This document shows, piece after piece, positions 17,970 to 26,653 of a stretch of DNA of 42,125 nucleotides. Position 1 is the first letter of the stretch. Each line of letters begins with the position of its first letter. The DNA lies in contig JAFYBN010000065.1 of the NCBI GenBank assembly GCA_017540175.1, forward strand, positions 1 to 42,125. Direction: 5' to 3'. The notes below the pieces were generated by a model. It was not told where the DNA came from. It made no database searches and saw only the letters and a program-made list of their open reading frames with translations. The stretch is from Clostridia bacterium. Its GTDB lineage: Bacteria; Bacillota; Clostridia; Oscillospirales; CAG-272. The position numbers and the translations under genes are program-made.

Positions 17970-18833
17970 TTATCCTCCTACGATCATCGTGCCCGCGCCT
18001 TCGTCGGTCAGCAGCTCCATCAGGATGGAGTGGGGCACGCGCCCGTCCATGATGATGACGCGCTTCACGCCGCGGCGAATGGCCTCTACGCAGCAGTCCA
18101 CCTTCGGGATCATGCCGCCCGTGACGACGCCCTCTTCTCTGAGCCGCGCCGCCTCCTCCGTCGTGATTTCCGGGATCAGGGTCGAGGGGTCGTCCCTGTC
18201 GCGCAGGATCCCGGCGATATCGGTCATGAGGATCATTCTCTCCGCGCCGAGCGCTCCCGCGATCTGCGCCGCCGCGGTGTCCCCGTTGATGTTGTAGGTG
18301 TTCCCCTCGCCGTCGCAGCCGAGGGTGGAGATCACCGGAATGTAGCCCTTTTCGATCAGGTCGGTCACGGGCGCGATGCGGATCTTCGTGATCTCGCCGA
18401 CCCAGCCGAGCCGTTCGTCCTTCTTTTTCGCCTCGATCATGCGCCCATCCATGCCGGAGAGCCCGATCGCCCGTCCGCCCTTCATCTCGAGCAGGTTCAC
18501 GAGCGTCTTGTTGACCTTCCCGGCGAGCGCCATCTGCACGATGTCCACGGTCTCCCGGTCGGTCACGCGGAGCCCGTCGACGAACTCGGGCTTCTTGCCG
18601 AGCTTTTCCATGAGCGCACTGATCTCCGGGCCGCCGCCGTGCACGAGGACGACCTTCACACCCACGAGCCGGAGCAGGACGATGTCCTCCATGACCTGCT
18701 GCTTCAGAGTCTCGTTCACCATCGCGCCGCCGCCGTATTTCACCACGACGATCTTGCCTGTGTACTGACGGATATAGGGGAGCGCCGCCGTCAGGACCTC
18801 CGCGCGCTCCGCGTTCGAAAACAGCTTGTTCAT
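17970..18833 (-). CDS. argB: Acetylglutamate kinase
   Basis: Phosphorylates N-acetylglutamate, the second step of arginine synthesis and the usual point of arginine feedback inhibition. It has 287 residues counted from the ATG at 18833. Visible marks are VVKYGGGAM for the phosphate-binding glycine loop, LVHGGGPEIS, the ING(D)TAAA stretch, and ALGAERMILMTDIAGIL. An in-frame GTG two codons earlier is possible, but GAGG lies five bases before the ATG, so I prefer that. The gene starts about 8 nt after the argJ stop. The N-terminal helix linked to arginine sensing (LFSNAERAEVLTAALPYIRQY) is present, so arginine inhibition is plausible. Confidence 0.93.
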   Translation of the reverse strand: MNKLFSNAERAEVLTAALPYIRQYTGKIVVVKYGGGAMVNETLKQQVMEDIVLLRLVGVKVVLVHGGGPEISALMEKLGKKPEFVDGLRVTDRETVDIVQMALAGKVNKTLVNLLEMKGGRAIGLSGMDGRMIEAKKKDERLGWVGEITKIRIAPVTDLIEKGYIPVISTLGCDGEGNTYNINGDTAAAQIAGALGAERMILMTDIAGILRDRDDPSTLIPEITTEEAARLREEGVVTGGMIPKVDCCVEAIRRGVKRVIIMDGRVPHSILMELLTDEGAGTMIVGG

Positions 18834-18840
18834 GTTCACC

Positions 18841-20055
18841 TCACGTGCGGTAATCGCCGTTGATCTTCACATAGTCGTAGGTCAGGTCGCAGCCCCACGC
18901 CGTCGCCTCAAAGGAGCCGTCGTTCAGGGAGACGAGGATGTCGATCTCCTTTTCGCTGAGGATCTTCTTCGCCTCGTCCTCGGAAAACTCCACGCCCGCG
19001 CCGCCCTCGCATACGAGGATCGTCCCCGCGGCGCTTTCGAACCGCACGTCGATTTTGTCGACGTCGACCGGAGCGCCGCTGTAGCCGATGGCGCAGAGCA
19101 CCCGGCCCCAGTTCGCGTCAGCGCCGAACATGGCGGCCTTCAGAAGGGACGAGCAGATGACGGACTTCGCGACCGTCTTCGCCGTTTTGAGATCCGCCGC
19201 GCCGTCGACCCGGCATTCGAGCAGCTTCGTCGCGCCCTCGCCGTCCCCGGCGATCATGCGGCAGAGTCCGACTGTCACGGTGTTGAGCGCTTTCATGAAG
19301 ACGGCGTAGTCCCCGTTCTCCTCCGTGATCTCACGGTTGCCCGCCATGCCGTTCGCGAGCACGGTCACCATGTCGTTCGTGGAGGTGTCCCCGTCCACGC
19401 TCACCATGTTGAAGGTATCGGCGATATCGGAGGACAGCGCCTTTTGAAGCAGGGCGGGGGAGATCGCCGCATCGGTCGTGATGAAGACGAGCATGGTCGC
19501 CATGTTCGGATGGATCATGCCCGAGCCCTTGGCGATGCCGCCGATGCGGCAGAGTGCTCCGCCGAGCTCGAATTCGACGGCGACCTCTTTTTTCACGGTG
19601 TCCGTCGTCATGATGCCCTCCGCGGCGGCGTCACAGCCGTCCTTCGAGAGCGCCTCGACGAGCGCGGGGATGCCCTTTTTGATCGGCTCGAGATCGAGGG
19701 GCTGCCCGATCACGCCGGTGGACGCGACGACGATGTCGTCCGGGGAAACGCCCAGCGCCTCTGCCGCCGCCTCGCTCATTTTCTCGGCGATGTAAATACC
19801 GTCCGCGTTGCAGGTGTTGGCGTTGCCGCTGTTGCAGATCACCGCGCGGGCGATGCCGTTTTCGAGATGCTTTTTCGTCACGAGAAGGGGCGCGCCCTTC
19901 ACGAGATTGGTCGTATAAACCGCTGCGGCGGACGCCGGGGTTTCGCTTACGATCAGCGCGAGATCCCTTTTCGTCCGGCTTTTGCGGATGCCGCAGTGCA
20001 CCCCCGCCGCCGTAAACCCTTTCGCGGCGCAGACGCCGCCGTCGATCATTTTCAT
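18841..20055 (-). CDS. argJ: Glutamate N-acetyltransferase (ArgJ)
   Basis: Transfers the acetyl group from N-acetylornithine to glutamate, closing the acetyl cycle; many family members also use acetyl-CoA. The 404-residue precursor carries the self-cleavage site in KGSGMIHPNMATML, where T187 would become the N-terminal nucleophile of the beta chain. The oxyanion-hole region STGVIGQ is at 112-118. The ATG follows AAAGGAGTTTC. The gap of 166 nt from argC holds a short GGAAAGCC-type hairpin but no gene. Presence of ArgJ explains the absence of argA and argE here. Confidence 0.93.
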   Translation of the reverse strand: MKMIDGGVCAAKGFTAAGVHCGIRKSRTKRDLALIVSETPASAAAVYTTNLVKGAPLLVTKKHLENGIARAVICNSGNANTCNADGIYIAEKMSEAAAEALGVSPDDIVVASTGVIGQPLDLEPIKKGIPALVEALSKDGCDAAAEGIMTTDTVKKEVAVEFELGGALCRIGGIAKGSGMIHPNMATMLVFITTDAAISPALLQKALSSDIADTFNMVSVDGDTSTNDMVTVLANGMAGNREITEENGDYAVFMKALNTVTVGLCRMIAGDGEGATKLLECRVDGAADLKTAKTVAKSVICSSLLKAAMFGADANWGRVLCAIGYSGAPVDVDKIDVRFESAAGTILVCEGGAGVEFSEDEAKKILSEKEIDILVSLNDGSFEATAWGCDLTYDYVKINGDYRT

Positions 20056-20221
20056 ATTGAAACTCCTTTATTCGGATGCTGTAAACTTTGTTGAGAAGCC
20101 GTGAGCCGCCGGCCTTCGGCTCGAAACCTGCCCGTCCGCGGGGAAGCGGAAGGACAAGTCTTCACCGCCCGGAAAGCCGCGGCGGTTTTCGCTTTCCGCG
20201 TCACGCCTGCTTCTTGCCGGG

Positions 20222-21148
20222 TCAGAGCGCCAGTCCTTCGGTTTCCGCCGCGCCGATGAGCAGATTCATGTTCTGCACCGCCGCGCCGGACGCGCCCTTG
20301 CCGAGATTGTCGAACCGCGCCGTGAGGACGATCCGCTCCGTGTTTCCCGTGACGGCGATCTGCATGTCGTCCCGCCCGGCGAACGCCGACGCCGAGAGGA
20401 ATCCTCCCTCGTCCGCGTTTTCGGCGAAGCGCACGACGGGGCTTGTGTGATACGCGTCCCGGTAAATCTGCTTCAGCAGCTCCGCGTCCCCGTTCAGCAT
20501 GTCGGCGAAGAGGGGGACGACGACCTCCATCCCGGCGTAGTACGGAGCGACGACGGGGCAGAAGACGGGGCTGTTTTCGAGTCCCGCGACGACGCGCATT
20601 TCGGTGAGGTGCTTGTGCTCCTGCCCGAGTCCGTACATCCGCGGCGCGTCGAAGAGGGGATCGCGCTCCTGCGCTTCGTATTCGGCGATCATTTTCTTGC
20701 CGCCGCCGGAATATCCCGTGAGGGAGAAGCAGGACAGCTTCGCCTGCGGGCTGACCGCGCCGTATCGCACAAGCGGTTCGACGAGGGCGAGAAAGCCGCT
20801 CGCGTGGCAGCCCGGATTGGCGATCCGTTTGGACGCAGCGATCTGCGCGCGCCGCCCGCCGAGCTCCGGAAAGCCGTAGGTCCAGCCGTTTGCCGTCCGG
20901 TGCGCCGTGGAGGTGTCGATCACGGCGACGGCGGGATTCTCGATCATTCCGACCGCTTCCTTCGCCGCCGCGTCCGGGAGGCAGAGAAAGGCGATGTCCG
21001 CGCGGTTCAGGGCGTCCCGTCTTGCTTCGGGATCCTTGCGCCGCTCCTCGCCGAGCTCGATCAGCTCGAGATCGCGCCGGGCAGAGAGCCGCTCCCGGAT
21101 CCTGAGTCCGGTCGTGCCCGCGCTGCCGTCGATAAAGATTTTCGTCAT
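20222..21148 (-). CDS. argC: N-acetyl-gamma-glutamyl-phosphate reductase (type 2)
   Basis: NADPH-dependent reduction of N-acetylglutamyl phosphate to the semialdehyde, third step of arginine synthesis. At 308 residues it belongs to the shorter type-2 group. It begins FIDGSAGTTGLRIRERL (nucleotide-binding loop) and has the catalytic Cys114 in ANPGCHASG. A longer in-frame extension exists up to 21277, but the ATG at 21148 has GGAGG seven bases upstream and matches the family start. The -10 of the promoter lies inside that extension, so the shorter start is firm. First gene of argCJBD. Confidence 0.92.
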   Translation of the reverse strand: MTKIFIDGSAGTTGLRIRERLSARRDLELIELGEERRKDPEARRDALNRADIAFLCLPDAAAKEAVGMIENPAVAVIDTSTAHRTANGWTYGFPELGGRRAQIAASKRIANPGCHASGFLALVEPLVRYGAVSPQAKLSCFSLTGYSGGGKKMIAEYEAQERDPLFDAPRMYGLGQEHKHLTEMRVVAGLENSPVFCPVVAPYYAGMEVVVPLFADMLNGDAELLKQIYRDAYHTSPVVRFAENADEGGFLSASAFAGRDDMQIAVTGNTERIVLTARFDNLGKGASGAAVQNMNLLIGAAETEGLAL

Positions 21149-21190
21149 GCCCGCCTCCGATTCGGTATATTTTTTCGTCGTTTGCGCATA

Positions 21191-21219
21191 ATTATACATC
21201 AAATTCCTTTCCGCGTCAA
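21191..21219 (-). promoter_or_regulatory. Promoter of the arg operon
   Basis: On the minus strand TTGACG (21214-21219) and TATAAT (21191-21196) are 17 nt apart, about 43 nt before the argC ATG. AT-rich sequence covering the -10 could hold an ArgR site, but I cannot see a convincing one. Confidence 0.75.
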
Positions 21220-21483
21220 GAGCGGGCGGGAAGAAAAAACGGGGTTTTGAAAAAAACGTGATAATGCCCACAGACATGAGTTCGGGGATACGGGTTTTTG
21301 GGGAGGGTACACGAAAGGGGCGCGGTGCGGCACGGGGGCCGCGGCTTCAGCCGGACACCGTCAAAAACCGTGCGGTTACAGCAGCCTTCCCCCATCTCCC
21401 CGCGTGAGAAAAGGCTGCCGCACGCTCCTTCTCACAAGGATCCCCTGCGACAGCCGACGTCAAACGTCACATAGTGAAACCGC
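21220..21483. other. Gap between arg operon promoter and the PyrE-like gene
   Basis: No gene is recognised. On the minus strand, downstream of the PyrE-like gene, CAGCCTTTT and AAGGCTG (about 21390-21416) can pair and may end its transcript. Otherwise nothing stands out. Confidence 0.4.
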
Positions 21484-22119
21484 TCAGATCTCCGTCACGC
21501 CGCCCGTGTTGATGACGCCGTCGAGCTTGCGCCCCGCTTTGCAGAACGGGCACTCGTCGCTGCGGTAGCTGTTGTAGCTGCTCAGGTCGCCGCGGCGGAA
21601 AATGCTGACGATGGGCATGCCCCCCGATTCGTCGATGGCGGAAAACACCGACCCGATGCCGACGAGGCGGCCGCCGTAATAGCGGATGCATTCCATCGCG
21701 CGGGCAAGGCTGCGCCCCGTGGAGACCGTGGAGAGCAGGAGCAGGACGCTGCGGTTCGTGACATAGGGCTGCAGATCGGTCGGGAACATGAGCTGGTTGT
21801 TCGAGTTGATCTGCGGGGTGACCGCGTGGATCTCCGCGCCGCTGTTGATCTCGTGCCCGGGCTGGGAAAGCTCGCGCGCCACATAGGCCCCGATGATCTG
21901 GGTGTATTCAAGGCAGATGACGGTGTCGATCTGCGTGTTCCGGAACTGCTTCGCGAGCTCGTGTCCGGCCTCCTCCGCCATGGTGCAGCTCGTCCGAACC
22001 TCGGTCATGCTGAAATAATTGTCGACATGGGCGTGGCTCGTGGTGAAGTGACCCGGGTAGATATTGAGCTTGATCTTTTTGTTTCCCTTGGCGGGGACCG
22101 TCAGATAATGCGACAGCAT
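21484..22119 (-). CDS. PyrE-like phosphoribosyltransferase-fold protein with a CPFC motif
   Basis: A 211-residue cytoplasmic protein of a clostridial family usually named orotate phosphoribosyltransferase-like. The PRPP-loop position reads VLLLLSTVSTGRS (125-137): the glycine and threonine that grip phosphate are kept, but the acidic pair of true transferases (VDDV-type) is replaced by L-S. A C-terminal C190-P-F-C193-K motif follows. From memory, other clostridial members share both traits, so this is a family property and not damage. It may bind a nucleotide ligand without being a pyrE enzyme; no other pyr gene is near. The ATG follows CCGGAGGTCACACC and a good promoter. Confidence 0.75.
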   Translation of the reverse strand: MLSHYLTVPAKGNKKIKLNIYPGHFTTSHAHVDNYFSMTEVRTSCTMAEEAGHELAKQFRNTQIDTVICLEYTQIIGAYVARELSQPGHEINSGAEIHAVTPQINSNNQLMFPTDLQPYVTNRSVLLLLSTVSTGRSLARAMECIRYYGGRLVGIGSVFSAIDESGGMPIVSIFRRGDLSSYNSYRSDECPFCKAGRKLDGVINTGGVTEI

Positions 22120-22161
22120 GGTGTGACCTCCGGTTCAGAGTTTTGATATGTTTATTGGTAT

Positions 22162-22190
22162 ATTATAGCACAGATTCGGGCGGCGCACAA
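22162..22190 (-). promoter_or_regulatory. Promoter of the PyrE-like gene
   Basis: On the minus strand TTGTGC (22185-22190), 17 nt, then TATAAT (22162-22167), about 40 nt before the ATG at 22119. It lies between the zinc-ribbon gene and the PyrE-like gene and gives the latter its own transcript. Confidence 0.7.
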
Positions 22191-22271
22191 GGGAGGAAAG
22201 CAAAAAAACCGGTCCGATGCCCCGGTTTTTTGCGTTGTTTTTCGTCATTTTCCGCGTCATACCCGGTTTTC

Positions 22272-22718
22272 TCACGCCGAAAGGAAGCGGCGCAGAAAAC
22301 GCGGGAAGCGTTCGCGGGTCTTCGGCGGCATCAGAGCGGGAAGGGAAGGACGGCACACGCCGACGCGGCACCCACAGTTCTCACAGCGGCATTCCTCGTC
22401 GTGCCACGGCTCGAGCGAGCGGAGCGAGGGCGGCAGAAGAACGAGGGAGGACACGCGCTCCGGACGATCCTCTTCGAGCTCCCGCATCCGCGCGCCGCAT
22501 CTCGGGCAGCGCAGCTTTTTCGCGCGGCGGAATCTCTTCTTCTCACCCGGGAAGCGGCAGACGATCGGCTTCTTCATCGTCACGAGCTGCCATTTCGGGT
22601 CGGACGCCAGATCGAGGATCAGCCTCCAGTCCCAGACCTCGTTCAGTCCGACGACGTGCTGGTACCGCCTGCCGTCGAGCAGGACGGCTTCTTTGAAATA
22701 ATGCGTACAGTCGTTCAT
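22272..22718 (-). CDS. Hypothetical zinc-ribbon protein
   Basis: A 148-residue protein that I do not recognise as a named family. It is supported as real by GGAGGAG six bases before the ATG and by a paired-cysteine pattern. CPRCG lies near residues 70-74, and a second cluster CRCENCGC near 110-117, the usual layout of a zinc ribbon. The N-terminal half (VVGLNEVWDWRLI...WQLVTMKKP) looks like a small globular domain, and the C-terminus is very basic (RERFPRFLRRFL). It lies 207 nt after lexA on the same strand and could be co-transcribed with it. Function unknown. Confidence 0.6.
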   Translation of the reverse strand: MNDCTHYFKEAVLLDGRRYQHVVGLNEVWDWRLILDLASDPKWQLVTMKKPIVCRFPGEKKRFRRAKKLRCPRCGARMRELEEDRPERVSSLVLLPPSLRSLEPWHDEECRCENCGCRVGVCRPSLPALMPPKTRERFPRFLRRFLSA

Positions 22719-22746
22719 CTTCTCCTCCGTTCCCGGACACCGGTCC

Positions 22747-22780
22747 GGCCGCCGTTATCGGCCGCCGTTATCGGCCGCCG
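22747..22780. repeat. Short 13-bp tandem repeat
   Basis: GGCCGCCGTTATC occurs twice in a row (22747-22772) and is followed by a partial third unit GGCCGCCG. It sits in the 207-nt gap between lexA and the zinc-ribbon gene. Confidence 0.7.
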
Positions 22781-22925
22781 CTTCCGGCTTCCGTTTCGGC
22801 CGCGGATTTCGGATCGCCCGATCCGGGTCCGCGAAACAAATCCTATCTTCCTGTCTCACGCCCGCCCTTCCTGTCGGGAAAGAGCGGCGTCTCCGCCCGC
22901 GCTTTCCCCTGAGCGCGGCGGGGGC

Positions 22926-23537
22926 TTATTTCACACCCTTGATGATCTTCACGGCGACGCCCTGAATGCGGAAGTCCGCCATGCGCTCCCCGGGGATGAC
23001 GATGTCCTCGTACGCTTCGTTCTCAGGCTTCAGCACAATGCGGTCTTTTTCCGGGAAGAAGCGCTTGAGCGTCGTTTCGTTCCCGTCGAGCGCGACGATC
23101 ACGTCGCCCTTTTCGGCGCTCTCCTGACGGCGGATGACCACGAGATCGCCCGGCTCGATGCCGATGTTCTTCATGGAATCGCCGTCCGCCTCGAGGATGA
23201 AGAACTCACCCTCGCCGACCCACGAACGCGGCAGGCGCACCGTTTCCGTGATGTCCACGAACGGATCGTTCGGCGCGCCGCATTTGATCGTCCCGTAGCA
23301 GGGCGCGAGTACCGACTCGCCGATGGTCTTCGAGAAGGCGTTGCGCGTGCCCCGGCGCTCCCCGTATTCGATCTCCCCGTTTTCCTTCATCGCCTGCAGA
23401 TACCGCTGCACCGTGATCCGCTGGATGCCCGTGCCCGCCTCGATGTCCCTGGTCGACGGTCCGTGTCCGTTTTCCATGTAGTAGCTGTTGATGAACTCCC
23501 GGATCACGCGGAAAATCTCCTCGTTCTTGTGTCTCAT
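22926..23537 (-). CDS. lexA: LexA-type SOS repressor with Cys-Gly cleavage site
   Basis: Self-cleaving repressor of the DNA-damage response. The 203 residues comprise an N-terminal winged helix (1-65) and an S24 peptidase domain. The catalytic serine S121 lies in DGDSMKN and the lysine K158 in ETTLKR. The scissile bond should be C86-G87 in IKCGAPND; most LexA proteins have Ala-Gly, whereas UmuD uses Cys-Gly. The recognition-helix region GIQRITVQRYLQAM differs clearly from the Bacillus/E. coli style (SSSTVHGHL or SRNAAEEHL), which predicts another operator. The ATG follows GGGAGGCACGC. It is divergent from uvrA, and its promoter holds a matching palindrome. An S24-family regulator other than LexA is the alternative. 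Confidence 0.85.
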   Translation of the reverse strand: MRHKNEEIFRVIREFINSYYMENGHGPSTRDIEAGTGIQRITVQRYLQAMKENGEIEYGERRGTRNAFSKTIGESVLAPCYGTIKCGAPNDPFVDITETVRLPRSWVGEGEFFILEADGDSMKNIGIEPGDLVVIRRQESAEKGDVIVALDGNETTLKRFFPEKDRIVLKPENEAYEDIVIPGERMADFRIQGVAVKIIKGVK

Positions 23538-23575
23538 GCGTGCCTCCCATTTCGTTTCCTTTTCGGTTCACATAG

Positions 23576-23604
23576 ATTATAACACACCAAAACGGTGCTG
23601 TCAA
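23576..23604 (-). promoter_or_regulatory. lexA promoter
   Basis: On the minus strand TTGACA (23599-23604), exactly 17 nt, and TATAAT (23576-23581), both perfect consensus. The start codon lies about 40 nt downstream. The spacer is almost completely filled by the palindrome CACCAAAACGGTG. Confidence 0.85.
23585..23597. promoter_or_regulatory. Candidate LexA operator 1 (CACCAAAACGGTG)
   Basis: A 13-bp imperfect palindrome placed between the -35 and -10 of lexA, where a bound repressor would exclude RNA polymerase. Its 11-bp core ACCAAAACGGT differs by one base from the second copy at 23625-23637. Assignment to LexA is inferred from position and autoregulation logic. Confidence 0.6.
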
Positions 23605-23624
23605 GTGCCTTTTTGAATTTTTTT

Positions 23625-23637
23625 GACCAAAATGGTC
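23625..23637. promoter_or_regulatory. Candidate LexA operator 2 (GACCAAAATGGTC)
   Basis: A palindrome with perfect 5-bp arms GACCA/TGGTC around AAA, 40 bp from operator 1 (near four helical turns). It lies about 20 nt upstream of the lexA -35 and about 28 nt upstream of the uvrA -35, so it could serve both genes. Confidence 0.55.
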
Positions 23638-23665
23638 CGGAAAGCGGAAAATTTTATAATTCCTC

Positions 23666-23694
23666 TTGACATTAAATAATCTTTCTGATATAAT
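23666..23694 (+). promoter_or_regulatory. uvrA promoter
   Basis: TTGACA (23666-23671), 17 nt, TATAAT (23689-23694), both perfect, about 70 nt before the uvrA ATG. Confidence 0.85.
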
Positions 23695-23763
23695 TCAATC
23701 GCACTTACGGAATCCGAACAAATCATCCAATTATGATGAAAGACGATCATACAAAGGAGCGCC

Positions 23764-26598
23764 ATGCCTCAGTATATCAGCGTCCGCGGCGCGCGGATGA
23801 ACAACCTCAAAAACATCGACGTCGACATCCCCCGCGACAAGCTCGTCGTCTTCACGGGTCTCTCCGGCTCGGGCAAATCCTCCCTCGCGTTTGACACCAT
23901 CTACGCCGAGGGACACCGGCGCTTCGTCGAATCCCTGTCCTCCTACGCCCGGATGTTCATCGGACAGCTCGACAAGCCGGACGTGGACGCCATCGAGGGG
24001 CTTTCCCCCGCGATCTCCATCGACCAGAAGACCACCTCGAAAAACCCGCGCTCCACGGTCGGGACGGTGACGGAGATCTATGACTACCTCCGTCTGCTGT
24101 ACGCGCGGCTCGGCATCCCCCACTGTCCCATTTGCGGGCGCGAGATCCGCCAGACCTCCGTGGACACCATTCTCGACTCCCTCATGGAGCTGCCCGAGGG
24201 CGAGCGCTTCATGGTGCTCTCCCCGGTCGTCCGCGGCAAGAAAGGACGGCATGAAAAGGTGTTCGCCGACGCGAAGAAGAGCGGCTATGTCCGCGCGCGG
24301 GTCGACGGCATCCTCTACGATCTGAACGAGGAGATCGCCCTCGACAAAAACCTGCGGCACACCGTGGAGATCGTCATCGACCGCCTCGTCATGAAGCCCG
24401 ATCTGCGCACCCGCCTCACCGACTCGGTGGAGTGCGCCCTGAGAGAATCGGAGGGCTCCCTGCTCGTCGTCACCGTGCCGCGGGACGGCGGGACGCCGCG
24501 GGAGATGGAATTCTCGACGAACTACGCCTGCCCCGAGCACGGCGTCAGCTTCGGCGAGCTCGAGCCGCGCATGTTTTCCTTCAACAATCCCTTCGGTGCG
24601 TGCCCGACCTGCTCCGGGCTCGGCGTGCTCCGCTCCATCGATCCCGCGAAGGTCATTCCGGACGACTCGCTCAGCCTCCGGGAGGGCGCGATCAACGTCA
24701 ACGGGTTCAAAACCATGGACGAAGAAAGCTGGAACGGTCCCCTGATCGCCGCGGTGACGGAGAAATACGGCGCGAGCCTCGACATGCCCCTGCGCGATTT
24801 TCCGAAGGCTGCGCGCGACGCCCTGCTCTACGGCTGCCCCGATACCTTCACGGTCGACCGCGTCTTCGGGAACCGGGTCAATCACGTGACGACCTCCTTC
24901 GAGGGCGTGCTTAAGATCATGGAATCGAGAGCCCAGCCCGGCGCGTGGAACGCGGAATACTACGACGAATTCATGACCGAGCGCGACTGCCCCGAGTGCC
25001 GCGGCGCGAAGCTCAACCACGAGGCGCTCGCCGTCACCGTCGGAGGGCTGAATATTCACCAGTTCTGCAAAATGTCCGTGACGGATTCCCTCGCGTTCAC
25101 GAACACCCTCTCCTTCTCCGAAACCGAACGGCAGATCGCGCGGGACATCATAAAGGAGCTGCGCGCGCGGCTGGGCTTCCTCGTGTCGGTCGGACTGGAT
25201 TACCTCTCCCTCGCCCGCCGCTCCGCGACCCTGTCCGGGGGCGAGGCGCAGCGCATCCGGCTCGCGACGCAGATCGGCTCCTCGCTCGCGGGGGTGCTCT
25301 ACATCCTCGACGAGCCGTCGATCGGACTGCATCAGCGCGACAACTCGAAGCTCATCGCCACCCTCAAAAGCCTGCGCGACCTCGGCAATTCCGTCATCGT
25401 GGTGGAGCACGACGAGGAAACCATGCTCGCCTCGGACTATATCGTGGACATCGGCCCCAAAGCGGGCATCCACGGCGGCGAGGTCGTTGTCTGCGGGACC
25501 CCCGCCGAAGTCGCCGCCTGCGAGGAGTCGATCACCGGCGCCTATCTCTCTGGCAGGCGGGAGATCCCCGTTCCGAAAATCCGGCGCGCGGGGAACGGGA
25601 AGCACGTCCGCGTGATCGGCGCGCGGGAAAACAACCTCAAAAACATCGACGTGGATTTCCCGCTCGGCCGCTTCATCTGCGTGACGGGCGTGTCCGGCTC
25701 GGGCAAATCCTCCCTCGTGAACGCGATCCTCTACCGCTCCCTCGCGCATACGCTCAACCGCGCGGTCACCTTCCCGGGCGACCACGACCGGATCGAGGGC
25801 GCGGAGGCGCTCGACAAGATCATCGCCATCGACCAGTCCCCCATCGGGCGCACCCCGCGCTCCAATCCCGCGACCTACACGGGGCTGTTTACGGACATCC
25901 GCAATCTCTTCGCCTCGACGCCGGGCGCGAAAACCCGGGGCTACGCGAGCGGCCGCTTCTCGTTCAATGTGCGCGGCGGGCGGTGCGAGGCGTGCGAGGG
26001 CGACGGCGTAAAGAAGATCGAAATGCACTTCCTCCCGGACGTGTACGTCACCTGCGACGTCTGCCGCGGCAAGCGCTACAACCGCGAGACCCTCGAGGTG
26101 AAATACAAGGACAAGAGCATCGCGGACGTGCTCGAAATGACGGCGGACGAGGGCGTGGAGTTCTTCCGCGACATTCCGCGCATCGGGAACCGGCTGAAGC
26201 TGCTCTGCGACGTCGGGCTCGGGTATATCAAGATCGGGCAGTCCTCCACCACCCTCTCAGGAGGCGAGGCGCAGCGGGTGAAGCTCGCGACGGAGCTTTC
26301 GAAGCGCTCCACCGGCAAGACCCTCTACGTGCTCGACGAGCCGACCACGGGTCTGCACACCGCCGACGTCGAGATGCTCATCGCCATTCTCGATCAGCTG
26401 GTCGACGCGGGCAACACCGTCGTGGTGATCGAGCACAACCTCGACCTCATCAAATGCGCGGACCACATCATCGACCTCGGCCCCGAGGGCGGCGACGCGG
26501 GCGGCACGGTCATCGCCGAGGGCACCCCGGAGGAGGTCGCCGCCATGCCGCAGTCCTTCACCGGTCAGTATCTGCGTAAAAAACTCGGAATGGATTGA
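23764..26598 (+). CDS. uvrA: Excinuclease ABC subunit A
   Basis: Damage-recognition ATPase of nucleotide excision repair. The 944 residues hold two ABC ATPase halves: Walker A GLSGSGKS at 32-39 and GVSGSGKS at 642-649, and signature LSGGEAQR at about 490 and 831. Each signature is followed by ILDEPS or VLDEPT. The C-terminal zinc module (CEACEG... CDVC) is intact. The first zinc module reads C256-P-E-H259 ... C280-P-T-C283, so histidine stands for the usual second cysteine; zinc binding could still work. The ATG follows AAAGGAGCGCC. uvrB is not in the window. Shared control with lexA is suggested by the intergenic palindromes. Confidence 0.97.
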   Translation: MPQYISVRGARMNNLKNIDVDIPRDKLVVFTGLSGSGKSSLAFDTIYAEGHRRFVESLSSYARMFIGQLDKPDVDAIEGLSPAISIDQKTTSKNPRSTVGTVTEIYDYLRLLYARLGIPHCPICGREIRQTSVDTILDSLMELPEGERFMVLSPVVRGKKGRHEKVFADAKKSGYVRARVDGILYDLNEEIALDKNLRHTVEIVIDRLVMKPDLRTRLTDSVECALRESEGSLLVVTVPRDGGTPREMEFSTNYACPEHGVSFGELEPRMFSFNNPFGACPTCSGLGVLRSIDPAKVIPDDSLSLREGAINVNGFKTMDEESWNGPLIAAVTEKYGASLDMPLRDFPKAARDALLYGCPDTFTVDRVFGNRVNHVTTSFEGVLKIMESRAQPGAWNAEYYDEFMTERDCPECRGAKLNHEALAVTVGGLNIHQFCKMSVTDSLAFTNTLSFSETERQIARDIIKELRARLGFLVSVGLDYLSLARRSATLSGGEAQRIRLATQIGSSLAGVLYILDEPSIGLHQRDNSKLIATLKSLRDLGNSVIVVEHDEETMLASDYIVDIGPKAGIHGGEVVVCGTPAEVAACEESITGAYLSGRREIPVPKIRRAGNGKHVRVIGARENNLKNIDVDFPLGRFICVTGVSGSGKSSLVNAILYRSLAHTLNRAVTFPGDHDRIEGAEALDKIIAIDQSPIGRTPRSNPATYTGLFTDIRNLFASTPGAKTRGYASGRFSFNVRGGRCEACEGDGVKKIEMHFLPDVYVTCDVCRGKRYNRETLEVKYKDKSIADVLEMTADEGVEFFRDIPRIGNRLKLLCDVGLGYIKIGQSSTTLSGGEAQRVKLATELSKRSTGKTLYVLDEPTTGLHTADVEMLIAILDQLVDAGNTVVVIEHNLDLIKCADHIIDLGPEGGDAGGTVIAEGTPEEVAAMPQSFTGQYLRKKLGMD

Positions 26599-26621
26599 GC
26601 GTTCTCTCATCAAATTCTCAT

Positions 26622-26653
26622 CTTCCCCGCCTTGACACGGACGGGGAAGTTGT
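26622..26653 (+). terminator. uvrA terminator hairpin
   Basis: CTTCCCCG (26622-26629) pairs perfectly with CGGGGAAG (26642-26649), followed by TTGTTT. It begins 23 nt after the uvrA stop. The loop contains the -35 of the next promoter. Confidence 0.65.

Noticed and set aside
21191-21219. ArgR operator over the arg promoter
   Set aside because: The AT-rich -10 region does not give a convincing ARG-box palindrome by eye.
20222-21277. Longer argC start
   Set aside because: The added N-terminus spans the promoter -10 and the family begins at 21148 behind a GGAGG.
23731-26028. Long minus-strand open frame opposite uvrA
   Set aside because: Antisense shadow of a highly conserved gene.
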